A DNA stretch of 64,000 bases from assembly GCF_026625745.1 (NCBI RefSeq), contig NZ_CP113061.1:2815501-2879500 (forward strand), in the 5' to 3' direction. This document shows, in pieces, positions 35,137 to 44,354 of this stretch. The DNA is from Asticcacaulis sp. SL142 (lineage in GTDB: Bacteria > Pseudomonadota > Alphaproteobacteria > Caulobacterales > Caulobacteraceae). The position numbers and the translations under genes are program-made. The notes under the pieces are model-generated. The model was not told the origin of the DNA, made no database searches, and worked only from the letters and a program-made list of their open reading frames with translations. The stretch's first letter is position 1; the number at the start of each line of letters is the position of its first letter.

Positions 35137-36327
35137 TCAGGGGTTTAAGGGGTGTTTGCCGATATAACGCAGACGGGCCTTGGGGGCGGATTTTGAAGCG
35201 ATCTGCTCTATGGCGTGCGCCAGCCAGCCCGCACTGCGACCTAAGCCGTAAAGGGTGAACGGCGCTTCCTTGGGCAGATCGAGATGGCGACCCAGCAAGG
35301 CAACCGCCAGCGAGAACCCGGCCGGGCGTCCGGTCAGGTCTTCGCCGACCTGAAGGATGGTCTTGAGGTCATTACCCATGTGGGGGGCGGCAGCCATCAG
35401 GCTTTCGGCGCGCTGCTTTTCGGATGATGCTGTGCCAGCCTCAAAGCCGGGGAGCTCCAGACCCTGATTAAGGTAGGTCTTGGCGACCAGTTCCGGATTG
35501 CCGTGGCGGCGCACCTGAGTGACATAGGCTTCGGCGCGGGAAATGCGACCGCCGAGCTTTGGTCCCATCAGGGTGGCGAAACCGGCCATGATCGAATTGG
35601 CCAGCGGGCCTTGGGTGGCGGCACTGACGCGCACGGCCAGGGTTGCCTCGTCCAGTTCGGTGTCAGCCGACAGAATCAGAATGCGCCGGATCAGGTCGAT
35701 ATCGCGCGGGTCATTGACCTTCCAGCCGCGCGCAAGGCGTTGATGGAAAAACAGACGCGGACCACCGTTGGTCACCGAATCGATCAGTTCGTTGAGCAGG
35801 CCTGCCGCCTCTAACTCAAGGTCGCGCTCCGGCAAAATTTCCTGCATCGCCTCTTCTTCGAGGCGGCGGCTGAGCATGGCCATGACCCGTGCGCGCGGGC
35901 CGCCGGGGAAGTTGACATCGGGGCGTGGTTTCAAGGGGCCGAACAGGTTGGAATTATCGCTCTGCCACAGCAGCGTCGCTACGGGCTCGAAGTTTTCAGT
36001 CTCAGCGAGGACAAGGCTGTCCTGGCCGCGATAATAGTGGCGGCCCTGAAAGGTAATCGAAATCTCGGAATCGATGGAGGCTTCGCCCCGCGCCGGATTG
36101 CCTGAACTTATGATATTGGGGGCGGGACGGGACGCAGGCGTTGCATGGGTGTGGTCGCTGCGGCCGGACAGGCGCTCAACATCGTCGAGGGAATAGAGGC
36201 TTTTGCGCGGGTGATCAGGGTCACTTTTGGCCGCGATCCGCTGACGGCTGACGTAGGCGTAGAGGGTTTGGGGCTTAACATCCAGACGCTCCAGCGCCTC
36301 GGCGCGGCTAATCCATTGACGTGTCAT
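35137..36327 (-). CDS. HTH-domain citrate-synthase-like protein, probably catalytically inactive
   Basis: 396 aa. An N-terminal MerR/excisionase-type helix-turn-helix (about 1-55: WISRAEALERLDVKPQTLYAYVSRQRI) is joined by a linker to a citrate synthase fold. The C-terminal part is clear (FTLYGLGRSAGWLAHAIEQ, 357-375), but the family's catalytic positions are altered. DHELN reads DTELD with Thr223, the HGG of the second motif reads LGG with Leu258, and PGFGHPLY reads PGFEAGTA (about 293-300). So it probably does not make citrate. It may be a DNA-binding regulator that senses a ligand through the dead enzyme fold; that is inference. Monocistronic. Confidence 0.8.
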   Translation of the reverse strand: MTRQWISRAEALERLDVKPQTLYAYVSRQRIAAKSDPDHPRKSLYSLDDVERLSGRSDHTHATPASRPAPNIISSGNPARGEASIDSEISITFQGRHYYRGQDSLVLAETENFEPVATLLWQSDNSNLFGPLKPRPDVNFPGGPRARVMAMLSRRLEEEAMQEILPERDLELEAAGLLNELIDSVTNGGPRLFFHQRLARGWKVNDPRDIDLIRRILILSADTELDEATLAVRVSAATQGPLANSIMAGFATLMGPKLGGRISRAEAYVTQVRRHGNPELVAKTYLNQGLELPGFEAGTASSEKQRAESLMAAAPHMGNDLKTILQVGEDLTGRPAGFSLAVALLGRHLDLPKEAPFTLYGLGRSAGWLAHAIEQIASKSAPKARLRYIGKHPLNP

Positions 36328-36799
36328 ATGTTTTCCCTGTGTATGCGAACGCGAACTGACAATGCGATAATCAAGATTGACGACTTGCGGTAATTAGACA
36401 CATTTCATATAAAAAATCCATTATTGATTCGGGTGTGAGTCAAGATGGATTTCGATAAAGATGTGCGTAAATCGCTTTAGCCGTAGCTTAAGCTTAAAAA
36501 CCGTCCATCCCTTGTCCCGCTTAAGTTTTTAGCCGGGCGTGAGCGTGAGACGCATACTATCTGCTTAGGGAATAAGACGATAATGTGGCGGTTGTCTGCG
36601 CGGGCGATCACAGTGTTTTGAAACTAATAAATGTAAGAAAATCATAAGCATGGTGGGTGTTGGAATGATTTCAAAGCTTTTCACGCCTAATTTGCGCATC
36701 CTGCGGTAAAAGGCTTGCCGTGACCGTGCGCAATATGGTTTTACTCGTCCTCTTGGCTTGCGTCGCCGCGCGCGCGGCTTTTCAATCACGGTTAAGTTT
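36328..36799. other. Gene-free divergent intergenic region
   Basis: 472 bp between the HTH/citrate-synthase-like gene and the GST-like gene, with AT-rich stretches at about 36380-36430 and 36610-36660. A minus-strand frame (36565-36810) is basic and repetitive, overlaps the start of the next gene and is judged spurious. Likely promoter DNA in both directions; no RNA gene is recognised. Confidence 0.4.
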
Positions 36800-37492
36800 A
36801 TGAGTGCCATTGAACGGCAGTTTTATCATTTTGCCTTTGACCCGGCTTCGCGCGTGGTGCGCATGGCGCTGGGCGAGAAGAAACTTGATGTCACTGAAAT
36901 CGCCGTCAAATACTGGTCGCCAACCGATGAGTTGTTAAAGCTCAATCCGTCAGGGCTTTTGCCGGTACTGGTTGAGAATTACGAAGACGGCCAAACCGTG
37001 GTAGTGTGTGAGAACCGCGCCATCTTAGAGCACCTCGAAGAACTGCCGCTGTCGCCGCGCTTGTGGCCGGTGCCGATGCAGGAGCGAGCCGAGGCACGCC
37101 GTCTGGTCGGCTGGTTTGAGCGCAAGTTCGACTATGAGGTCAATGCCCTGCTGCTCTATGAAAAAATGGAAAAGCGGTTGATGGGGCATGGTGCGCCGGA
37201 CATTAACAATCTGCGCGCCGGGCGTGAATCTCTGCGCGATCACTTAAGCTATTTTGAGAGCTTGCTGGAGACGCGTAACTGGCTGGCCGGACGGTCGATG
37301 TCCTATGCCGATTTTGTCTGCGCCGCGCATCTGAGTGTAATTGATTATTTCGATGAGATGAACTGGCAGAAATACCCGCACCTTAAGACCTGGTACATGG
37401 TTATCAAATCGCGCCCCTGTTTCCGGCCTTTGCTGAATGATATCCTGCCGGGGGTGACAGCGGCCGCCCATTATAAAGAACTTGATTTTTAG
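36800..37492 (+). CDS. fzlA: Glutathione S-transferase-fold protein, FzlA-like
   Basis: 230 aa with a thioredoxin-like N-terminal half (FAFDPASRVVRMALGEKKLDVTEI, then NPSGLLPVLVENYEDGQTVVVCENRAILEHLEE) and an all-helical C-terminal half (RSMSYADFVCAAHLSVIDYFDEMNWQKYPHLKTWY). In Caulobacter, FzlA is a GST-fold protein that binds FtsZ and acts in cell division. The assignment rests on my recollection of its place next to queG in alphaproteobacteria and on overall similarity, not on a search; a plain GST is the alternative. The start at 36800 is preferred over 36758 because the fold begins there. Confidence 0.65.
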   Translation: MSAIERQFYHFAFDPASRVVRMALGEKKLDVTEIAVKYWSPTDELLKLNPSGLLPVLVENYEDGQTVVVCENRAILEHLEELPLSPRLWPVPMQERAEARRLVGWFERKFDYEVNALLLYEKMEKRLMGHGAPDINNLRAGRESLRDHLSYFESLLETRNWLAGRSMSYADFVCAAHLSVIDYFDEMNWQKYPHLKTWYMVIKSRPCFRPLLNDILPGVTAAAHYKELDF

Positions 37493-37515
37493 GCCGGCGT
37501 GCGCCCAATGATCCC

Positions 37516-38679
37516 ATGAAGGCGAAACCCAAAAAGCTGCCACCAGAAGCGTTTAAGGCTGCGGTCAGGGCAGAGGCTCTGGCGCTTGGGTTTGCTGATC
37601 TCAGGTTCCTAGATATTCCATCGTCATGGTCGGCATCTGAGCGATTGAAGGCCTTTGTTGAAGCGGGTCTGCACGGCCAGATGCAGTGGATGGAAGACAC
37701 ACTTGATCGCCGCGCCCACCCCACGGCCATGTGGCCGGAGGCTAAAAGCGCGATTGTGCTGGGGTTTAACTATGGTCCCGACACCGACCCTTTGGAACAA
37801 CTGCGACATCCACATACTGCCAATATCAGCGTCTATGCCCGCGGCGATGACTATCACGACCTGATCAAAAAGAAACTTAAAGCGCTGGGGGGCTTTATTG
37901 CGCAGAATTTTGACTGCCAGCTTAAGGTATTTGTCGATACGGCGCCGTTGATGGAAAAACCGCTGGCCCATCTGTCGGGCTTGGGCTGGCAGGGCAAGCA
38001 CACCAATCTGGTGTCGCGCCAGTTTGGGTCATGGCTGTTTTTAGGGGTGATCCTGACCGACCATGTGCTGGACAGTGACGCCTATGAGCCGGATCATTGC
38101 GGGTCGTGTCAGGCCTGTCTTGAGGCCTGCCCGACCGAGGCTTTTATCGGGCCGTACCAACTGGATGCCCGCAAATGTCTGTCCTATCTTACTATCGAAT
38201 ATAAGGGCGCGTGGCCGGAGGTTTTCCGCCACCAGATGGGCAACCGCATCTATGGCTGCGATGACTGTCTGGCGGCCTGCCCGTGGAATAAGTTTGCGCA
38301 AACAACGCAGGAAATAAAGCTCGCCCAGCGTGACGGGTTTGATCAATTACGCCTGACCGATCTGGCGCGACTGGATGACGTAGCCTTTCGGGCTCTGTTT
38401 GCCAAATCACCGATCAAGCGCATTGGACTGGCGTCTTTCTTAAGGAATGTCCACTACGCCATAGGAAACGCATTCGGGGGAAATGCGTTGGCGGAAACTG
38501 AAAACGACGAGATGATCTTGGTGCTGAAAGATAATCTGAAGCGCGATCAGGCTGTGGTGCGGGCCTCTGCGGTGTGGGCGCTTAAGCAGGTCATGGCGAA
38601 GGATGCGTTCTCAGCTCTGCGGGCGCAGCATATGTTCGAGGCCGATCCCGATGTGCGGGCGGAATGGGACGGCCTATGA
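37516..38679 (+). CDS. queG: Epoxyqueuosine reductase
   Basis: Performs the final step of queuosine synthesis in tRNA, reducing epoxyqueuosine with a cobalamin cofactor and two [4Fe-4S] clusters. 387 aa, normal length. The ferredoxin-like cluster motifs are CGSCQACLEACPTEAF and CDDCLAACPWNKFA (about residues 195-260). A HEAT-like C-terminal region (VVRASAVWALKQV) follows. The stop overlaps the next gene's ATG (ATGA). Confidence 0.96.
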   Translation: MKAKPKKLPPEAFKAAVRAEALALGFADLRFLDIPSSWSASERLKAFVEAGLHGQMQWMEDTLDRRAHPTAMWPEAKSAIVLGFNYGPDTDPLEQLRHPHTANISVYARGDDYHDLIKKKLKALGGFIAQNFDCQLKVFVDTAPLMEKPLAHLSGLGWQGKHTNLVSRQFGSWLFLGVILTDHVLDSDAYEPDHCGSCQACLEACPTEAFIGPYQLDARKCLSYLTIEYKGAWPEVFRHQMGNRIYGCDDCLAACPWNKFAQTTQEIKLAQRDGFDQLRLTDLARLDDVAFRALFAKSPIKRIGLASFLRNVHYAIGNAFGGNALAETENDEMILVLKDNLKRDQAVVRASAVWALKQVMAKDAFSALRAQHMFEADPDVRAEWDGL

Positions 38680-39692
38680 CGGACGGTCTCAAATTTTCCC
38701 TCATAGCTGTCAGTTATAACAGCTCGGCCTACTTACCCCGTTGCCTTGAGGCGTTGCAGGCTCAGACCCTGCCGCGTGATGCTTTTGAGATCATCGTGGC
38801 TGATAATGCCTCGGCCGATTTTGAACTGGACGCGTGGCGGGACCGCTATCCCACTATCCGGTTTGAACAGTTTGAGGATAATCTGGGCTTTGCCGTTGCC
38901 AATAACCGCGCAGCCAAAATGGCCCATGCGCCGTGGTTGGTGCTGATCAATCCGGATGCCTTTGCTCATGACGACCTGTTGCAGACCTTGCAGAGGGCGG
39001 CCAGCGATCACCCTGATGTCGCCATGTTCAGCGCCCTGCAACTGAGCGCCAATCATGCCGGTAAGCTGGATGGTGCGGGCGATGGCATGATGGCGTTTGG
39101 ATTTAATTACCGCATGGGCTACGGCCACGATATGCCGCAGTCTTTACCGGTCGGTGAAGTCTTTTCGGCGTGCGGAGCCGCGATGATGATCCGGCGCGAT
39201 CTGTTTGAACGACTTAAGGGCTTTGATGAGGATTTTTACATCTATTGCGAAGATGCCGATCTGGGCTACCGCGCGCGTCTGCTGGGCGAAAGATGCCTGC
39301 TGATCCCGCAGGCCAGGGTCGATCATATCGGCTCAGCCACTCTGGGGGCGCGCTCCGATTTCGCGCTGCGCTATGGCTATCGCAACCGGCTATGGATGTA
39401 TCTGAAAAATACGCCGTGGCCGGTGATGATTCTGACCCTGATTCCGCATGTGCTGATGACTATCGCAGTGATGATCAAGGATGCGCTGTCGGGCAAAGGT
39501 GTGATTGCTGTGCGCGCGGTCTGGGAAGCTATGACCAACCTCGGTCATATCCGGCGCAAACGTCGTGAGATTCAGCGGGCGCGGCGCTTAAAGTCTTTAC
39601 GCCTGCTAAAACTTTTGACATGGAACCCCCGTAAGATTACCCGACGTGGTGTAGATATTCGCGGTATTGATGTGAAGGAGATGAGACAATGA
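38676..39692 (+). CDS. Glycosyltransferase family 2
   Basis: 338 aa. The GT-A start SLIAVSYNSSAYLPRCLEALQAQTLP, acceptor region DNASADFELDAW and sugar-nucleotide site WLVLINPDAFAHDDLL indicate a GT2 enzyme close to rhamnosyltransferases. FDEDFYIYCEDADLGYRARLLG carries the likely catalytic Asp. A hydrophobic stretch near 245-270 suggests membrane association. It probably adds a sugar to a surface polysaccharide; the substrate is unknown. Overlaps queG and pgi by four bases each, so it is translationally coupled to both. Confidence 0.87.
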   Translation: MTDGLKFSLIAVSYNSSAYLPRCLEALQAQTLPRDAFEIIVADNASADFELDAWRDRYPTIRFEQFEDNLGFAVANNRAAKMAHAPWLVLINPDAFAHDDLLQTLQRAASDHPDVAMFSALQLSANHAGKLDGAGDGMMAFGFNYRMGYGHDMPQSLPVGEVFSACGAAMMIRRDLFERLKGFDEDFYIYCEDADLGYRARLLGERCLLIPQARVDHIGSATLGARSDFALRYGYRNRLWMYLKNTPWPVMILTLIPHVLMTIAVMIKDALSGKGVIAVRAVWEAMTNLGHIRRKRREIQRARRLKSLRLLKLLTWNPRKITRRGVDIRGIDVKEMRQ

Positions 39693-41296
39693 ATGCGTTT
39701 GATGCGTTGAAGTCCCAGGCCAAGGCGGATGCCAAGGTTGCGATTGTCGATCATTTTGCGGCTGATCCGGCCCGCCTTGGCACCATGAGTCTTGAGGTCG
39801 CGGGGCTTTATGTCGATGTCTCCAAACAAAGCTGGTCCGATGCCGGGTTTAAGTCGGCGCTGAAACTGTTTGAAACCGCCAACCTCAAGGGCGCGCAGGA
39901 GCGCATGTGGTCGGGGCAGGCCATCAACGTATCCGAAAACCGTGCTGTTTTGCATGTGGCTCTGCGCGATTCCGACGCCAACAATCTGGGCCTGCGTGGC
40001 CCTGAGATCACCGAAGATGTCGCGTCTGCCCGCAAGGCGATGCAGGCCTATGCCGGGGCGATCCGTTCCGGTACGATCACCGGTGCGACCGGCACAAAAT
40101 TCAAAACCATCGTCCATATCGGGATTGGCGGGTCGGATCTGGGGCCGCGTCTGCTTTACCAAGGTTTGGCGGCTCTCAACCCGCAGATCGATATCCGCTT
40201 TGTCGCCAATGTCGATGGCTCAGAACTGGCTCTGGCGCTGGCCGGATTAAATGCGGAAGAGACGCTGGTTATCGCCGTGTCCAAGACCTTCACGACGCAG
40301 GAAACTCTGGCCAATTTTCTGGCGGCCCGTGACTGGCTGATCAAACATCTGGGTGAGGATAAGGCCAAGGCCCACATGGCCGCTGTATCGGCCGCGCCCG
40401 ATAAGACCGGCGCTTTTGGCATTGCGCCTGATCGCGTGTTTGGCTTCAAGGACTGGGTCGGCGGGCGCTATTCGCTGTGGTCGGCGGTCTCCTTAAGCGT
40501 TATCATCGCGCTCGGCTTTGATGTCTATGAGCGTCTGCTTAAGGGCGCCTATGAGATGGATCAGCATTTTTATCACGCCCCGATGAATAAGAACGCGCCG
40601 GTATTGCTGGCAGCCGCGCAAATCTTCAACCGCATCGGTCTGGATCGTCCGGCGCGCGCCGTGATCCCTTATGTCCATCGTCTGCGCCGTCTGGCGGCAT
40701 TCCTGCAACAGCTTGAAATGGAATCAAACGGCAAGCGCACCTCGCCGACCGGTGAGACCTTAAGTTCGGCCACCTGTCCGGTGGTGTTTGGCGATGAAGG
40801 CACCAATGCCCAGCACGCCTTCTTCCAGATGCTGCACCAGTCGGAAGACGTCGTGCCGCTGGAACTGATTGCGGTTCAGCATAATTCTGAGGCGTCGGTG
40901 GATATGCAGCAAAAACTGCTGTCGAACGTCATCGCGCAGGGTGAAGCCTTTATGGTCGGTAAGTCCTACGCCACCGCCGAGGCTGAGTGCAAGGCGATGG
41001 GCCTTGATGAAGCGCAGACCAAGATCATCGCCCCGCAAAAGGTCTGCCCCGGCAATAAGCCGTCAACGACGGTGTTGCTGAATGAACTGACCCCCGAAAC
41101 CCTTGGGGCGCTATTAGCGCTTTATGAACATAAGACATTTGCCGAAGGGATTGTCATGGGGCTGAACAGCTTTGATCAATGGGGCGTTGAACTGGGTAAG
41201 ACGCTGGCGACTTCGGTGTTGAAAGACATCACCGGTGATGCCATCGCCGCCCACGATGCTTCGACGACCGCGTTGATCAAGCGCGTTAAGGGCTGA
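39689..41296 (+). CDS. pgi: Glucose-6-phosphate isomerase
   Basis: Interconverts glucose 6-phosphate and fructose 6-phosphate. 535 aa, full length. Family signatures are VHIGIGGSDLGPRLLYQGL, the phosphate loop VSKTFTTQETLANF, GGRYSLWSAVSLSVIIALG, and QQLEMESNGKRTSPTGE, ending in FDQWGVELGKTLA. The start overlaps the glycosyltransferase stop (ATGA). Last gene of the fzlA-queG-GT2-pgi series. Confidence 0.97.
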   Translation: MNAFDALKSQAKADAKVAIVDHFAADPARLGTMSLEVAGLYVDVSKQSWSDAGFKSALKLFETANLKGAQERMWSGQAINVSENRAVLHVALRDSDANNLGLRGPEITEDVASARKAMQAYAGAIRSGTITGATGTKFKTIVHIGIGGSDLGPRLLYQGLAALNPQIDIRFVANVDGSELALALAGLNAEETLVIAVSKTFTTQETLANFLAARDWLIKHLGEDKAKAHMAAVSAAPDKTGAFGIAPDRVFGFKDWVGGRYSLWSAVSLSVIIALGFDVYERLLKGAYEMDQHFYHAPMNKNAPVLLAAAQIFNRIGLDRPARAVIPYVHRLRRLAAFLQQLEMESNGKRTSPTGETLSSATCPVVFGDEGTNAQHAFFQMLHQSEDVVPLELIAVQHNSEASVDMQQKLLSNVIAQGEAFMVGKSYATAEAECKAMGLDEAQTKIIAPQKVCPGNKPSTTVLLNELTPETLGALLALYEHKTFAEGIVMGLNSFDQWGVELGKTLATSVLKDITGDAIAAHDASTTALIKRVKG

Positions 41297-41379
41297 TACG
41301 GTTACGGACATGACATGAAATTCACTTGATTGTGGTGGTGGGTTGCCCGATCCTTCTGGTCACATATCAGGGGGCTTTC

Positions 41380-42801
41380 ATGTCAATATCGCGCCGTTTA
41401 CACCTTAAGTCACTGCTGGCCTCTGCGGGCTTGATTGGATGCTCCAGCGGGTCCAAGGCGGCAGACTCCGACCTGATCGGCACATGGTCGGGGCCGCTGA
41501 ATATTGGGGCCACGTCGCTGCGGCTGAGGTTTGTCATAACTGATGCCAGGACGGCGAAAGTCGTAAGCCTTGATCAGGGCAATGCCGAAATCCCGGCCAG
41601 TTCGGTGCACCTTGACGGCAAAAAGGCCGATCTGGGTTTTAAGTCGATCAATGCCCGCTTTGAGGGCGAACTGACCGATAAGGACACCCTGACCGGCACG
41701 TTTACGCAAGGGGCGCCCATTCCGCTGATCCTCAAACGCGGTGAGGCCTTTGCCGAGACCGCGCCGGTTATTGTGGAGCCGCTGACCTTAACCTTGCTGC
41801 AAACCCTGCGCGCTGAGGCGGGTTCGCCAGCCTTGGGGGCGGCGGCGCAAATCAAAGGTAAAACCCCGCTCATCATCGTCAATGGCGCGCGCTCGGCGGA
41901 AGATGAAATCGCGGTTCAGCCGACGGATCAGTGGCATTGGGGCTCGATCACCAAATCGATGACCGCAACCCTTGTGGCGCGTCTGGTTGAAGCCGGAAAG
42001 GTGACTTGGGATACCCGCGTCGCATCAGTTTTCCCAAAAGACATTGACCCCGCCTATGCCGATGCCACGTTCCGCCACCTGCTCAGCCACCGGGCGGGAT
42101 TGCAACCCAATATCGATATGTTCCATCTGCTGGGCTATTCGCGTGACCCCCTGCCGGACGCGCGTGAGGAACGCCAGCGCTATGCCCTAACGGCGCTGAA
42201 ACAGAAACCGGCGGGCGCTCTGGCTGAGAAAATGGTTTATTCTAATAACGGCTATATCGTCGCGGGCGCTATGCTCGAAAACATAACCGGCCAGTCGTGG
42301 GAAACTCTGATCAAGGCCCATGTTTTTGATCCGCTGGGCCTGTCATCCGCCGGTTTTGGGGCGCCGGGACGGGCCGGTATGATCGATCAACCGCTCGGCC
42401 ATGCGGTCTCTGGCAAAGCGCGCAAACCAGCACAGGTCGGGCCAAAGATTGCCAATGACAATCCGGTGGCGTTGGGGCCTGCCGGTCGGGTGCATATGTC
42501 GCTGGCGGATATGCTCACCTATTTGTCCGCCCACCGCGACCAGCCGGAAGCGTTCCTAAAAGCCGCATCCTGGCAAACCCTGCATACGCCGCCGTTCGGT
42601 CGTGACTACGCTATGGGTTGGGTGGTGCGCAAAGACGGTAGCCTGTGGCACAATGGTTCCAACACCGTCTGGTACGGCGAAGTGATGGTTGATCCGAAAG
42701 CCGGTGTGGTCTGCGCCAGCGCGGGCAATGATGCCGACCCCGAAACTCAGAAAGCTGTCGCGACCGCCCTTATGGGTGCGCGCGCCGCTGTCTTACCCTA
42801 A
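41380..42801 (+). CDS. Serine hydrolase of the beta-lactamase (class C/esterase) family, lipoprotein
   Basis: 473 aa. A lipoprotein signal with LIGC (Cys21) is followed by a small N-terminal beta domain (about 35-130) and the serine hydrolase domain (about 145-470). The three active-site motifs are SITK (about 189-192), YSN (about 286) and HNGS (about 423). It could be an esterase, D-aminopeptidase or penicillin-binding type enzyme. A true cephalosporinase is unlikely because of the extra domain and lipobox, but sequence alone does not decide. The ATG at 41380 is chosen because it starts at the signal peptide. Confidence 0.87.
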   Translation: MSISRRLHLKSLLASAGLIGCSSGSKAADSDLIGTWSGPLNIGATSLRLRFVITDARTAKVVSLDQGNAEIPASSVHLDGKKADLGFKSINARFEGELTDKDTLTGTFTQGAPIPLILKRGEAFAETAPVIVEPLTLTLLQTLRAEAGSPALGAAAQIKGKTPLIIVNGARSAEDEIAVQPTDQWHWGSITKSMTATLVARLVEAGKVTWDTRVASVFPKDIDPAYADATFRHLLSHRAGLQPNIDMFHLLGYSRDPLPDAREERQRYALTALKQKPAGALAEKMVYSNNGYIVAGAMLENITGQSWETLIKAHVFDPLGLSSAGFGAPGRAGMIDQPLGHAVSGKARKPAQVGPKIANDNPVALGPAGRVHMSLADMLTYLSAHRDQPEAFLKAASWQTLHTPPFGRDYAMGWVVRKDGSLWHNGSNTVWYGEVMVDPKAGVVCASAGNDADPETQKAVATALMGARAAVLP

Positions 42802-42882
42802 TCAGGCTTATCCACCACTTGATCCCCGCTTCATAAGGGCCGTTTAGCCTCAAGGCTTGTTTTCCCAGCAGAGGCTTAATTC

Positions 42883-43188
42883 ATGCCCTATTCCCGCGAT
42901 CGCGATCAGTTCCCATCCTCCATGCCGACGCCGCAAAGTCAGGCGCGGCGCAAACACCCGATTACACCAAGCGCTTCGGACCTTGATCCTTATGCCAAGG
43001 CCATCGTCATCCATGTGACCGGCGGCGGCCGTGCCAGCCTGACCTATATCCCAACTGATAACGACGATGCTCAGACCGTGACGGTCGAAGTGGCTGATGG
43101 CTGGGTCTCGGATACCTCCGTGCGTCGCGTATCCGCACTGTCGGTGGTGGGAGCCGGTACGGCAACGGTCTGGGGCCTATATAACTGA
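42883..43188 (+). CDS. Phage-like spike base protein (tentative)
   Basis: 101 aa. After a polar N-terminus come PITPSASDLDPYAKAIVIHVTGG, YIPTDNDDAQTVTVEVADGW and RVSALSVVGAGTATVWGLYN. The pattern of a start PSDxxDLxxYAKAI, a beta-rich middle and an AxVVGAGTATVxGLY end resembles the small spike base proteins found next to receptor-binding proteins in gene-transfer agents and phages. It overlaps the SGNH gene by one base (TGATG), so they are made together. I am not certain of the family. Confidence 0.45.
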   Translation: MPYSRDRDQFPSSMPTPQSQARRKHPITPSASDLDPYAKAIVIHVTGGGRASLTYIPTDNDDAQTVTVEVADGWVSDTSVRRVSALSVVGAGTATVWGLYN

Positions 43189-44354
43189 TGCCGCCCCTCG
43201 GTTTGAAACTGCCGCAGGTGGCTGCTTACCGCCGCCGGCGGGGCGTGAGCGGGCCGTTCGTGCCTGACCTGCCTATCTGGCGCGCCGCCCGCGCCGCGGT
43301 GGCGGCGGGTGAGCGCAATGCCCGCATTTTGTGCATCGGCGATTCCACGACGGCGGGACACGGGGCCTATGCCGCCGGAATGGGCGATAACAATAAGGCC
43401 GGTGCCTGGCCCACCCAATTAGCGCAGATCATCAATACCCGCGGCGGTGTGGCGTCATGGTCTTCGATCACAGGCAATAATAACGCCGCCGACAGCCGCC
43501 TTTACGACAGCCGGGTGACCTTTCCGGCCTTGCAGGGCTGGGCGTTTTCCACGACAAGCGGGGTCAATGGCTCGACCCTCGGCGGCTATCACACGATGGC
43601 GTCGGGATATAATCCGCCGTCTAAGTATAACTTCGCGCCGCTCAATGCCTGCGATACATTTGAGGTCTATAACCCGAAGGCGGGCGGCAATGCGCGGGGG
43701 TGGATTTTGAGCGTCAATGACGGCGCTGATCTGGCGACGGTCTCGAATATGCGGACGCCATCGCCGCCGGGTGAGTTTGAAAAATATACCCTGACCACAG
43801 CCCCGGGTGCGAACGTACTCAATATTCGCGCACAAAATACCGAGGCCACCTATCTGGCCGGGATCATCGCCTATAATTCGGCGATCAAGGAAATATCGGT
43901 TCTGAATGCGGGCTGGTCAGGTGCCAAGGCCTCCGATCTCAACAATGGCTCCACCTATGCCTATGGCCCGGTCAATGCCATTAGCATCTATGACCCGGAT
44001 CTGGTGATTATCAATATCGGGATCAATGACGCTAATCAGGCGTCACCCACCGCCACGGCCACTTTTTCCAGCCATGTTCAGGCGGTGATTACAGCGGCCC
44101 AAGCGACCGGTGCGGATGTGGTTCTGATGGCCCCGACCCCCATCGGCAGCAGCTATGCCGCCAATCTCGATACGCTGTCGGTGGCGGTTTTAGCGCTTGG
44201 GGTCACGAACGAGGTGCCGGTCATTGACCTGCGCACACGGTTTGTCGACTACGTCATCGCCAATGGGGCCGGCTGGATGCGCGATACCTTGCACCCCAAT
44301 GTCAGCGGTTATGCCCAGATCGCGACCGCTGTGGCTGATCTTATTTATAGCTGA
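43188..44354 (+). CDS. SGNH/GDSL-family hydrolase
   Basis: 388 aa. Block I is CIGDSTTAGHGAYA with the nucleophile Ser53, block III NIGINDANQ, and block V RDTLHPNVSGYAQIA with Asp366 and His369, giving a complete triad. An approximately 170-residue insert between block I and block III is beta-rich, as in carbohydrate esterases. There is no signal peptide. Together with the gene before it, it looks like a tail-spike esterase module that removes acyl groups from a surface glycan, without other phage genes around. Its 3' end overlaps convergent nadE by ten bases. Confidence 0.85.
   Translation: MPPLGLKLPQVAAYRRRRGVSGPFVPDLPIWRAARAAVAAGERNARILCIGDSTTAGHGAYAAGMGDNNKAGAWPTQLAQIINTRGGVASWSSITGNNNAADSRLYDSRVTFPALQGWAFSTTSGVNGSTLGGYHTMASGYNPPSKYNFAPLNACDTFEVYNPKAGGNARGWILSVNDGADLATVSNMRTPSPPGEFEKYTLTTAPGANVLNIRAQNTEATYLAGIIAYNSAIKEISVLNAGWSGAKASDLNNGSTYAYGPVNAISIYDPDLVIINIGINDANQASPTATATFSSHVQAVITAAQATGADVVLMAPTPIGSSYAANLDTLSVAVLALGVTNEVPVIDLRTRFVDYVIANGAGWMRDTLHPNVSGYAQIATAVADLIYS

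Noticed and set aside
36565-36810. 81-codon minus-strand frame before the FzlA-like gene
   Set aside because: Very basic, biased product overlapping the start of the opposite gene; looks like a chance frame.
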